Positions 12,201 to 25,800 of a DNA stretch of 64,000 bases are shown here, one piece after another. Source of the DNA: Microvelia longipes (lineage: Eukaryota; Arthropoda; Insecta; Hemiptera; Veliidae); NCBI GenBank assembly GCA_018340805.1, contig JACMZG010001913.1, positions 22,223,243 through 22,287,242 on the forward strand, written 5' to 3'. The stretch's first letter is position 1. Every line of letters begins with the position of its first letter. The notes beneath the pieces are model-generated. The model was not told the DNA's origin, did not search any database, and saw only the letters and a list, made by a program, of their open reading frames with translations. The position numbers were made by a program, and so were the translations under genes.

Positions 12201-14969
12201 TGTTATTTAGTGTGGAGACATCGTGATGTCGAAATTACGTGAAAACTTGCCTCCATCTGTCAATGTTATGTAGTGGCGAGACTATCACATGTCGAGACTT
12301 CGTTAAACCATGCCATGTGTCGATATAAAGACGAGTTTGTACAGAACAAAGAGTAGTCACACCTATATTACAGTCTATCGTTTAGTTTAAAAATTCCCAA
12401 GGTCACAAGTATTTTGGGGATTGACTAATCAGAGAAGCCGCAGCCAACCTCTTACTTAAAAAGAGAAAAAAAGCCTACCACAATAACCGCTGTAGGGAAA
12501 AAACCTTCTTCCCGGCAATTGTTCGCTTTGTTTGTGGTTCTTCTTTTGATTAAATCGTTTTGAAAACTACTTTCAAATTAATCTTAAAAATGATATTTTA
12601 AAATAAAACTTCACAAAAGAAATGTAAAAAAACATCGCCAAGAAAACACGGATAAAATAACCTGATTTGTTTACATAGTTTTTCTTGCAGGGATTTTTTT
12701 TTCTTATGAATTAGTGGTATCTAAACTGACCTGTCAAGATTTTTAAACTAAACAATGGACTGTAGTGTCGAGGCTTTGTAGTGTCGGAACCCCGTAGGGA
12801 CTGGAAATATGTATTTTTTTAATATTTTTACCATGGCAGGAGTTTACGTTGTATCAACACGTCGATGTCTCGACATGACGTAACATCGACCCATGATTTG
12901 GTTAAGGTGTCGAGGTTATGAAGTGTCGATACAACGTAATATCTTGCCACGAAAAGTGTCGACGTTATGTAGTGTCGAGACATCGTCGTGTCGAGACTAC
13001 GATACGGCCATAGAGATATACTAGAGGGGGCATAGCCTATCTCGATACATTGAGAGGCCTGAAACATCTTTTAGGGGCTCTGTGTAACCTCATTGAAACC
13101 ATTAAAGAGTGAGTTAAGGTTACAAAACTAAGGTTAATAAATCAGTTTATTATGACTTCTCACACATTGTTTGTGTTTTGATTTGTGTTTTTAACATTCA
13201 CCTATAAGTTATTGTAATTTTGAACTGATTATTTGATTGTATTTATAATCGAAGGTGGTCAGGTTACTTTTTTGATGTTTCACTATTTAACCTATAGGGC
13301 CCCTCTAGTAATTATATCTCTATGGATACGTCACCTAAATCGTAAACACAAACTTGTCATTTGAATGTTCCTAAAATTTTCAGAAGTGAACCGTCTATGT
13401 GAATATTGTTTATCCACGGGTTAACTATCAGAGTTAACTTTTTTGTGTTAACATCAAAAAAGATGAAGCGACAAATTTTTCTTTTACACTCGTTCCATTT
13501 TTGCGTGTTATCATTTAGTACGTTCACACACACTTTAGATCCGCGTATCGTATAGAGTACGATCTCTCAATACGGTAATTTAAGCTGTATGAACCATGCG
13601 GAGGGGATCCGATCGCATACGCTAGAACTAGGCAGATGGAATCTAAATGGATCCCCCGATACGCTGTCTTTTTGTCTGATTGTATTTAACGGATAACCTT
13701 CTCGTCGAACTTTTATTTCACTTCTATATAACCGTTTTTGATCAAATAACTTTTGGAATATTATTTTTTTTAGTGTAACTTTATTATTACGCAAAGAAAT
13801 CACAATTTAATTAAATATATTTTTTGTTTTAAACTTCCTTATAACCAAAAGTGAAGGTTCACTAAACAAGACGCCATGTTTTGGCGGGATCAGTTATCAC
13901 TCGATCGACTAAACAAATACGCTGCAAGAACCGTGAAGTTAGTTGACCGTATTGTGTACGTATTCTATACGATCCGCGGATCTAGAGTGTGTGTGAACGT
14001 ACTAATTGTTTTACTGAATCTATTCCCATTTTTATAATTATACGTTTTTATTCAAGTTTGTTCAAGTTCATACTTGACTACAGTGGTAAAAATCAGATGG
14101 ATTAAGTCTTAATTAAAATTTTATTTTACAAATAGTCACACATGTAAAGTTATGTATTTAAAATGATTAATTATAATCTATAATCATTTAATCCAGTACA
14201 TAGTATATACTATGTTTTGTTCGGATTAGCGCCGTATCATATTTAGAAATGGTTATTAACATAATACGCCGTGGTTTGTAATTAGACTCAAATTCACTAA
14301 GCCCGGCTTAAATTATTAGTAATATGATATTTAAAAGCGGGTATGTTATAAGGAGAGTAAAGGTGCTCTCAATATAAATTCATTACCGTCTTAAGCTTCA
14401 ATATTAAATTAATTATGAAATTTCTTACCTAAACCTAAAATTGATGTGAAAAAATTTTAGTAGATTAGAAATGATAAACGACTTTCTGTATATATATATA
14501 TGTATAAAACTATTCACAAAGACAAAAATATACATAAACATATGGGAAAAGAAACACGGGACGATGCACGATGATCAGCTACCGAAAAGCACTTCTTAAA
14601 ATCGGAAAAGGAATGGTTAAGATGACTATAATACGGCACACGGCTAAAATCAGTTGACAGCGTAAGAAAATAATCCAAAGGTGTCAATGACATTAGTACT
14701 AGATGTTAAACCATGCCTTTAATATCAAATCTGACCAACCATATTTATTCCTTAACTCTACTTTCCCGCGTTGTCAAGTGATTTTAGCCGTGTGTTAAAT
14801 ATAGTTAAAGGTAGGTGTCAAGCTGTACACGACCAAAAGTTATACTCTGACCCGCGGAGTTGCTACCGAGCCTTGACTTAACGGAGAGTTAAAAAGGATC
14901 CTTTAGCGTGGCCTCAAACGCTCCCCTCGCCAGAGTCTACAGTTACGAAGTTAGAAGATATATATGTAT

Positions 14970-15033
<64 letters not shown>

Positions 15034-17108
15034 TATATATATATAATATTTGTGTGTGTGTGTGTGTAATAAACGTAAATCAATAAATGTGACTGATCAA
15101 CGCAAACAAAATTCTAAAAAGAAATTATATTGTTTAATATATAATTTACTTTTGCTTCAACTTCACGGTTAGCTGGTTTGCAACAAGGATCTTGAATAAA
15201 GGGGATGACGCACTAAGATGATTTGCCATACAAACAAGTGACCCCATCGAAAACCAGAAAATAGAGAGAATTCAACACGAAACACACGTCAAAAACCAAC
15301 TGCACATGCTTGGTGTCACAATGGTTTCCATTGTTTATTGCTTGAGAAGGTTATAACAAAACACGCTTAAATTATTACTCACTGAAGAGGCAAAGTATAT
15401 TCCAAAATTTAAAATTATAAGCACAAATGACTTAACAAGCACAAATGTAACAATCACGAGAAGCACAGAAGAAAGTTGAGAAGCAAACTCGACGACCTTG
15501 CTACATAACCTGCGTTTGGCGCTTTTTTCTTCAAAATCAAGGGGAAGGGGTAAGTTTGCTTCTAATTCTCTATCTCATACAACTTCCATAGGGTCAGAAA
15601 AGTTCCTTAATGCGTCATCCCCTTTATTCAAGATCCTTGGTTTGCAATGACGTCGAGTATTGCATGCTAAAGGTATACAATCGCTGGAACTAAACAATGT
15701 AAGAAGGTAGTAATTGAATGAAACTGTATTCCTTTGAAAACTGAACTAATAGTAACTAATAATAAAAAACATGATTATAAAAATATCTATACAAATACAA
15801 AACCCTTCTTAAGGACATTTATTGTGTAAGTATACAACGTGGTCACAATATACAAGATGCCATATAATAGCAACAGAAATCCTTTGTAGTAAGATCTAAT
15901 CAAAACTTATTATTCCACGACTACGTACTTTTATACAACAAAAGATGTCGGAGTTTGAATCGTAATCACATAATATTTTCTTTTCAGATATACCGATGTA
16001 AGGAGTAATCCATATTTCCTTTGGAGAATAACTAATATTTACTCTTACATGATAATATTTATTCTCATTATACACAATTATATTTATGTAATAAGAACAT
16101 CAAGGGCCCGTTCCACAAAAGAACAAGTATTGTATTTACAAAAAATTGTAGAAAACAACTTGTAATAACAAATTTACATGTGTTACCAAGGATTCATTAG
16201 TAGATTTGGTGTGATTTCGTTCCGTCGACAAATCACTCCGTCGACAGTCGACGGAATGAAACGAGTTGTTGCGTCGACAAATCATTCCGTCGACAAATAT
16301 CTTGTCGATACAATGATTTGTCGACGGAACGATACGGAGCCGTAGATTTGTAGCATTTTTCTATTTAATAAAAATTTTCTTGTCTATAACAATTACTTGT
16401 AACACTCATTTGTAAAACATCTACCCAAGTCCGAACACAGGTAGACTGAGTTACAAGTTCATTTTATTACTATAAAACTTTATTTTTATCGCCAACTTTT
16501 AGTTCATTAGTAATCTTGTGCTCAATATGAGTTTATAAAACGTTTTTTTAAAAATATTACTTCTCTCATTTTAGAAATAATTGCATTCGAAATAATTAAC
16601 TCATATGAATGAAACTGGGTTTTAATAATTTTTTGACTCATTGTTTACAAAAACTCTTAGTAGGTTACAATGAATTGTAATAATATTCGTAAAACGCTTG
16701 ATTTTGACACTTGTAGCTTCAAGTTTTTTGTACAATAATTTGTAAGATTAGTGGGGTAGATAATCAAATTTGATTGGAGTTTGACACAAATATGCTCGTT
16801 TCTTAGGAGATTTAAGAAAAAACTTGTAACCTACTAGTGTTTTTTAATAAAATTGTATGAAAGTCGTTAATAATTACTAGTCTACACTTGTACATTAGTG
16901 AAACAAATTTCTTACAATTATTAGTAAACTTGTAGCTTTTTACTTGTAGTGTACAGAACTTGTACTTTTGTGAAATGAGGCCCAGGTACGGTATGCCCAT
17001 AACTTTTCCTCACAAGTTCAGATGTCAGCTGGCCTTCGAGCCCGCTTGAGCTTGCCATTGGGCTGGTCATTATGCGGTGTAGGATGTAAGTCTAGGATAT
17101 GTGTATAG

Positions 17109-17140
<32 letters not shown>

Positions 17141-19734
17141 AAATGGAATCGATCCTTTTACACCCCCCTCGTTTCTAATTTTATGTATACTTATCTGATG
17201 GGAATACTTAGGTTTAAATGTACTTTTTATGTGATGTATCAAATGTAATCTGGAATTCAATGCACTCTTTTGTGAAATACAATGCTTTATTCTAAGTCTT
17301 GATTTGGTCATTTGGGTGTTTATTGTATTGAGTCTGTGTCACAGTATATACGCACTAATGTCGTTGGTGACCCCTAAACCCAACTAAGGAAGCATTTTTA
17401 ACTTATTGTATGTATTAGCTTTTTTGTATCAATTCTAACCTAATTTAAATTATTTGCTTTTAGGGACGTAAAGGAAAAGGAAATATATTTGTGTGGGCTA
17501 GTGGCAACGGAGGAAGGCACAAAGATTCCTGTAACTGTGACGGTTATACAAACAGCGTCTACACTTTGTCTATATCCAGTGCAACACAAGCTGGGTAACT
17601 ATATTTTTACAAAATCCATAGAAACATTATTGCTACTAAATCTACTTTATGGTTATAACTTCTTATTACTACGTCCTCCTTACTACTATTACTTATTACT
17701 TAAGCCAGCATTGTGAAATGGAATCTTTCTACATGACCTAACTTTTATGGAAAGTAATAATAGAATAATTTTTACAATGTGGCTCATGTCAACATTAAAA
17801 TATTTTAGATGCGCAATGTCTCGACTTATCTTAAACTATTACGCCGATCGTTGTGTGGACTAATGTAACAATAGTTTTAATTTTTATTTGTTTGGGGTTT
17901 TATAAAATCGAGTCTGTGTCCCAGTATTACACTTTCAAGATGACGTTTTTATCAGAAATAAACATATCCTGCAGAATATTTATTATTTATTTGTGCTGCC
18001 TTCTCTAGCTTTTTCTCAATTTATTAGTATTATTATTAACAATAATTAATTAAAAGACGTAATTTAATAGATAGCGCACGTTTAGGAACTTTTTTAAACC
18101 TAGATTATTAAAGTGATATAAAATATAGCATATGGGCATTCTTTTAAATTTTTCAGTGTAATTAGGCTAATGTTAGGTATGTGGAATAAAAGCGCAAAAC
18201 AAAGTTTAGGTAAAAACCATTCATCCTGTAATCTTTGCAAAATGTACCTCAAGCGAGCTATTTTACATAAGTCTTTAAGAATACATGTACTTTGGGTGAA
18301 TTCGGACTATTGCGGATAACACATAAACAGGACCAGTCTTTTAATCAATGCAAAATTTAAGTAAAATGACTAAACTACATATGTCAATAGTTAGATTGAA
18401 TATTAAAATTGTTAGGAACATTTAATGCGCGTATGAGTACAATTTTAGAGCTTCTTATCATGTTAAATATTATTTTTAATTGTTTCAATGCTTAATTATT
18501 AAGCTAATGCTTGATAAATCACCCCTCAATTGTTATTCTTATTATAAACGAACTATAGTAGCCGGCTTACATACGTGATGTGAATAAATTAGGGGTTATT
18601 ATTTACCTGCATACGAAGATAACTTCCTGCGTAACTTCATATTGATAAAGTTGCTTTCTAACTATCTATAGTTTTAGAGAAACTTTATCAATAGCTTGAA
18701 ATGCAGCATAGCTGTAGATTATTGCTTCCGTCATTAGTATGGTAAAACTATAAATCGCATCTCTAATATTAAGGTTTCATGTGTCATATTTCACCCTAGA
18801 GACATAAATAATGGTTTTGTTCCATTCACAAAGTTAAAATAATGGTTCCCTTCGCCTGTCGTTTATAATTTCTAACTTTAGAAGAACCACAAACAAACGT
18901 GTATTATTTTTTATATTTCTTTCAAGTCAAATTTGTGAAAAATTGTTGTTTGATTTGCTCAAGGTATTTCAATAATGATAGACATAATTGATAAAACTTG
19001 TAAACTTTTATTCCTTGAAAGTAGGGTTGTCATCATTTATTAGCACTTATCTTGAATTTTAATTGATTTTTGTAACATACCTTTTGTAAATGAATATCTT
19101 TATTTTTGATCAATAACTATGTATAACGTTATTCATAAATGTCTTCATAGAACTAAAAATCATTTTTTTTTTACTTTTTGTTAGAATTTCCACATGTAAA
19201 GTGTCTAAAGAAGTGTTAAAATGTGTTTTAACTTGAAATAGATGCATACTATTAAAAGAGTTAGTTTTCGTGTAAATTTACTGCGAAAGGTGCGTAGATC
19301 ACGAAAACATTCCCTATTCTAGTTATCAAAAATTTGATAAGTAATCTATGATCATTGTCTCTATTTTGTCCATTTGGGTTATTGAGAAAGGGGAAATGAA
19401 AATTACTTGTCCAAAATCCTTCTATTACGTCAGCTAGATGCTTTTTTTCCAATTATCATTATTTTGCCAGGGTTTTTTGCTAGCTCTATGCATAGAATCG
19501 GACTCTACTCTTAATATTGTTTTTCCTCGCCCATTTTTTTGTATCTGCTCCAATTATACGAATTAAAATATGCTTAAAGTTTAACTTTTGTATAAGTCTT
19601 TTTTTTAAAGTAAGCCGAGTTAAAATGCTTGAAAGTACAGATAGGAAGTTGGGAAAGGTCTCTAACCCTAGGAAATCGACCCCTGTGAGTTTAAATTCAT
19701 CTAAAGCATAAAATCTGAAATGATCCACGCTTGA

Positions 19735-19802
<68 letters not shown>

Positions 19803-19840
19803 TAATATATATATATATATATATAATATATATATTATAT

Positions 19841-19873
<33 letters not shown>

Positions 19874-22800
19874 ATTCATTATATTTTTTAAAGAAGGTTA
19901 TTTGTTTTTAAATTAAATTTAAGTTGAAGCATGAATTAAACACCTTGGCTGACTTTAACTTGCCCTAAATTGAGTAAGTCAAGTAGCCTTCCGCTTCTAG
20001 TCAATTTATTTATGGAATAGTGTAATTAACTTAAGTATGTCTGCTACTTTATACTAACTTTGTTTTGCTAGGTCGAAGCCCTGGTATTTAGAAGAATGCT
20101 CGTCAACAATAGCGACCACTTATAGCAGCGGCACTCTTGGCAGAGATAAGAGTGTTGCTTCCGTCGATATGGACCCAAAATTGAGGGAAGAAAATTTATG
20201 TACAACCGAACACACTGGTAAATATTTTTACTATTTTTATTTCATGAAAATGTATAGATTATTGATGTCTATTTCCATATTCAGATTATTTTTGCAAATC
20301 TCTATTAGACTAGAGGATCTCTATTAGATCCTAGATTTGTCCTAGCTTCTCCTTGTCTTAGTATTATTGAGATACATTTTTTGAAATATCTTCTAGGTTA
20401 CACCGTGGTTGTTCCAAGCTTCCTCCTAAACTTCTTTCTTCTAGCGATTCATAAATTATCCTTAGAAACAATCTCAATTCAGGGCTTAAACTTAAGTGTA
20501 CTTTCAAATTTGATATTTGTCATATCTTTGATCTAAAATATCTGCGGTGACATAGCATGGTTTCTTATGCCGTAGGTGTAAAGACAAAGTGATGTCTTTG
20601 TCTTTACTTTGTATTCGGTTCAGGTGTTTTTAGAACCTTCTGAGCGGTTTTACTATTCATTGCGTACGTGCTACTACAACTATTCATTAGTTCGTTATGA
20701 TTGTAGTTTTTGTGTATTTATGCTAAAAATTTAAAACTAGATGCAAAAATTAATCTTCAGGTCTAATTCTACTCTCCAGAAGACAAAACGATTGTCAAGC
20801 TTTATCTTACTCCCAGAATTTGTTTAATTTGTATCAATGAACAATACGATTTAAAATCAACTCTATCGACCACAATTTTTAAATTCCGTAGTTGAAATTT
20901 ACCATGAGTGGATCCTTTATGTAATTAACGATTATACAAAGTTTTTTCGAATCAGTTGTGTTAAGCAGTTTCGAGCAAGTTCAATACGTGGATGGATGAG
21001 CACTAGAAAAAAAATTGGAATGGATTGTTTCATTTTCGAAAGACGAGCGAAGGGAGTCCCAAGACATACCTCAATATGAATGCGAGTCCAAAGTAGTGGG
21101 AATGAGCGTAGAAATCCAATAGAGTAAAGAAAATTTCCAAGGCTTGTTTTTTTTTGTTTCTTGGTTAGTACTTATTTTAAAATAATTTTGAATTTCTTTG
21201 CAATGTTTGTTATTTTTAGGGACTAGTGCCAGTGCCCCTATAGCAGCCGGAATGTGTGCATTAGCATTAGAAGCCAATCCAAGTCTGACATGGAGAGATA
21301 TGCAGCATATTGTCGTCATGTCTGCCAATCCAAGGCCTCTTAGTAAAGAGCCAGGTTGGATCACTAACGGAGCTAGTAGAAAAGGTAAGCAAGCCTTTTC
21401 AAATTTTCGGGTTATCTGATAATATAGCAATAACTTGCTATATTATCAATATAATTATATTATCAATTAATTATTATTTAGCAATGCTAAATAATAATTA
21501 ATATTGATGAAACATAGCTTTGCATTTAGAGAATTTTTAACTTTGTAAGTTTTTCAATAGTTGATAGCAAAATTGATGCACTAGATGAATTAACTTAAGT
21601 TAATGAAGTTTAAAGGTAAAATGATTATAATATTTAAAATAATTGAGACCAAACACAATCCTAATATTTTATATTATGATATGAGATATATTATATGCTA
21701 ATATATTTATGTTTTGCTCTGAAAAGAAATGTATCATTTAAAAAGGTCTTATTTAAAATTCATCTACTTTTTGATAGCAATTCAATAACTGCATTGGTTA
21801 CAGTAAAACCACCAGGAAAATCTGTAAACAGACAGATCAGCGGACTCAAGGTAACCAATGAATCTGTATACAAACAATATTAGTTAAGTTTGCCTCTTTT
21901 CCAAACTTAAGTGATATGGATGAACAATATTGGATTAATTCTTTTATAAATATATTTTAATGAATATATGTATCTGATAGTATTTTTTTTACTCTCCAGC
22001 CCTATTGTATTTGCTGTCACTCATGTTGTTTATGTTTTGTTACCCTTCAGTGTAGTTGTATTCCTGTAATCCATTTGTTTATTTTGTTTACCTTCAATGC
22101 ATTTATTTGCTGTCACTCATGGTTTTGTTTGTTTTCCCTTAGTGAATTGTATTTCTGTAATCCATTTTTTATGTTTTGTTTACCTCAGTGCAATTTATTT
22201 CCTGTTATCCATTTCGTTATGTTTTGTTTACCTTCATGCAATTGTATTCCTGTAATCCATTTTGTTTATGTTTTGTTTACCCTTCAGTGCAATTGTATTT
22301 CCTGTAATCCATTTTTTGTTGTTTTGTTTACTTTACCTCAGTGCAATTGTATTCCTGTAATCATTTTGTTATGTTTGTTAAATTGTATTTCCTGCAATTG
22401 TTTATGTTTGTTTACTTCAGTCCAATTGTATATCCTGTAATCATTTTGTTTACCTTCAGTCCAATTGATTTCTGTAATCTATTTTGTTATGTTTTGTTAC
22501 CTCAGTGCAATGAATTTCCTGTAATCCATTTTGTTTATGTTTTGTTTACCCTGTAGTTCTATTGTCTTTTTCATTTTTATCGCCCATTTAATATTTGATT
22601 AAATTTTTGTTGCAGTTAATCACAAATTTGGGTTTGGTCTTATGGATGGTAATAACATGGTTACATTAGCTGAACAATGGACTAATGTGCCTGAGCAGCA
22701 TGTTTGCAAAACCCATATAGCTGTTGAAGAAAGGTTAGTTTACTTTTCATTGCTTTGAGAATGAATAAAAACAATAGATGTAAGATTTTGTTCTCTAAAG

Positions 22801-25800
22801 AGGCTTAGTAGAAACAAAACTATGAATGAAAAATTTATTAAATAAAAAAGAAACCAAATCAATTTTAACAAAAACATAAAGAAAAATCCAAAGTTCAAAA
22901 AGAACTTTAATACCCAACCCTATAGGCTGAGGGCTTCTTATTCTTTGCTATTGTTGATTTGCTTAAAAACTGCTGAGCTTCTGAGACAATTGCTCGCTAA
23001 ATCTGATAGTATATCGTCTTGTGGTCTGTCCAATATAATATGAACCACATCCGTATCAATAAATAGTCTAAACAACAGACTTAGGGGCTGTATTGGCAGG
23101 GTCCTTGTGGAACGATAGAACATATGGTCAAAAAATGAGGATATATGCTCTGGAAATCCCATATTGCATTATTTTTTTAGTAATTTTTTTCTACTTACTT
23201 ATTGGAATATGTGGCTAATGGTAGAGATCTCCACTACCAGTGGATATCACTGGTAATAGCATAATAGTAGAATAAGCTATTATCACTAAATTTTTAAATC
23301 GAGAACCTACTTATGTTGGCTTCTATTTATGCTTGATTTTATTATTATAACTAGCAGGGATACCCGTGCATCGCACGGGCGTTAAAGAAGTAAATAATTT
23401 TATCAATTTTTTATCTGCTATAGTACTACATGCCAGTAAATCAGTCCACCCTATAAACTACTATCTAAATCTAATCAAATCAAGTATAACTTAATTACTT
23501 ATCCCTGTCACCACAATTTTCTTTTATCTGCTTATAGTACTTACATAGCAGTAAATCAGTCCACTCTAAAATATAATACAAATCTAATCAAATCAAGTAA
23601 CATAATTACTATGCCCTGTCACACAATTTTCTTTATCTGTTATAGTACTACAGAGCATAATCAGTCCACCTAAAATATACTATACTAAATCATCAAAATC
23701 AAGTAAACTAATTACTTATGCCCTGTGCACCAAATTTTCTTTTTTGCTTATAGTACTACAGAGCCAGTAAATCAGTCCACCCTCTAAATATACTATACCT
23801 AAATCTAATCAAAAATCAAGTAAACTAATTACTTATGCCCTGTGCACCACAATTTTCTTTTTATCTGTTATAGTACTAAGCCAGTAAATTAGTCCACCTC
23901 TAAATATACTATACTAAATCTAATCAAATCAAATAAACGAATAACTTATGCCCTGTGCAAATTTTTCTTTAATCTGCTTATAGTATACAGAGCAGTAAAT
24001 CAGTCACCCTCTAATATACTACTAAATCTAATCAAATTCAAGTAAACTAATAACTCATGCCCCTGTGCACCCAATTTCTTTTATCTGCTTATAGTACTAC
24101 AGAGCAGTAAATCAGTCGACCTCTAAATTTACTATGCTAAAATCTAATCAAAATCAAGTAAACTAATTACTTATGCCCCTGTGCACCACAATTTTCTTTA
24201 TCTGCTTATGAATACATACAGTAAATCGTCACCTTTAAATAGTCCTATACTAAATCTTATCAAAAAATAATTATTATGCCTGTGCACCACAATTTTTTTG
24301 TGTTATAGCACTACATAGCCTGTTAAATCATGCATCTAAAATTAGCTTTATACCAAGTTTTAACAAATCACTGGAAATCCGTGTTTAAGTCAGAAAAATG
24401 AAAAATCTAAAAAAAATCTGAATGCCTTTAAGTTATTTTAACTACACCTAAAGATTTGAGACTCGTACAATTATTATTTCCTGTTCGTAAGTTACTTATA
24501 GACATAATTTTATAGACCTATTCCGAGGCCATTGTCAGTTATATTCATAACTTTATTCAAAGTTATTTACTGCTAAAAAGCTTATTATAGCTCTAAAATC
24601 AAAATTTTTAGCATCAAAATATTGTAATGTTACTGCTCTTAAAATAATAGCTCTAGACATGCATGATTTTATGCTCTCCAAAAAGGCTATGATTTTTTAA
24701 GTATTTCGATGCCCTTGTTAGATGCCCCTAATCATCTTAAGACTCGGCTCAAACCTTCCCATCACTGTGGATTAATTTTGAAAAAACTTTCGTGAAAATT
24801 CGTCCAGTCGTTCTCAACTTTAGAGGGAACATCGGTAGCGACATTTGAATTTTATTTATATAGATAATTTGAAATAGACTTTGTTGTATTATATCAAGTT
24901 CTTTATTAAATTTCTTGTAATTTAAAGGTTTTCTTAACCATCTAATTTCCTTAAACAGCTATCGAGAGGGTCATAAGAAACCATTTTGTGAGCTTAGGGA
25001 TGTTGTAATAAGGTTGGAATGACAGAATCAGTTGTAGGTTTTACTCTTCTATAAATGCCATATTCTATTTTAATGTCCACTTTGGGACCTCCGCGCCAGA
25101 ATTATTTCACAGTTATTTACCTATATCACGTAAATAAAACAATAAAAATGATCATCCTTACCAAAATTCAACAGGCTAAAAAACATCGTAAACAACTCCG
25201 GACTGGTTTATTTACATTATTGCCCCAAAAAACATAAATAAGGTTTTATTTTTCATTATAATAGTTTTCGCGGGTCAAAACTATTAACGCTGAATTTTAC
25301 TGATTTTATGAAATTCAGGTCCGTATTCTAAGACATTTTCCTTACCTAAACCTAACACTTTCCTTAAGGAAAATGTTAGGAAAATGTTTTTGGATACAGG
25401 CCTAAGTTTCATAAAACTTAATTTTAAGGAACACTATCAGGGACCTTGGGGAAAAAATTGCTGATTGTTTTGAGATTCAACCCGTATGTAAGAACAATAT
25501 AAGCATAAGAACAACATATGTGCCAAGTTCCATCACATTATTAGCATTAGTTCAATTTTATACGGTTTTTAAAAAATTGTTAAAAATCTGAAATTTTTGG
25601 TTCAAGTGTACCCCTCTACATAGTAAATAAGTTTACTAAGTTACATTTTAATACATTTTAAATTTGGAGAATTGATTTTTATATTCTGAGGATGAGCAAA
25701 GCAAATCTGAAGAAGGAAGGATGAGCATAACGAATCCGATGTAGTGAGGAAAAGTACTCGATTTTTGTATATGTCTTTTTTGTTATTAATATTTTTATAC

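Larger units (their letters stand above)
4007..17463. other. 13.5-kb furin intron hosting the Polinton-like element
   Basis: It contains a 63-bp tandem array, GC-rich hairpin elements, a 4.9-kb Polinton-like insertion, TGTCGA-rich repeats and at least four DNA-transposon remnants, each listed separately. No furin exon is missing here: the protein is continuous across the junction (GITY to GRKGKG). Confidence 0.85.

Noticed and set aside
22000..22560. Repeats considered as a CRISPR-like array
   Set aside because: Eukaryotic context, variable period, no constant spacers; a degenerate minisatellite.
22938..23162. 74-codon minus-strand ORF in a furin intron
   Set aside because: Possible transposon relic, but no motif supports a family.
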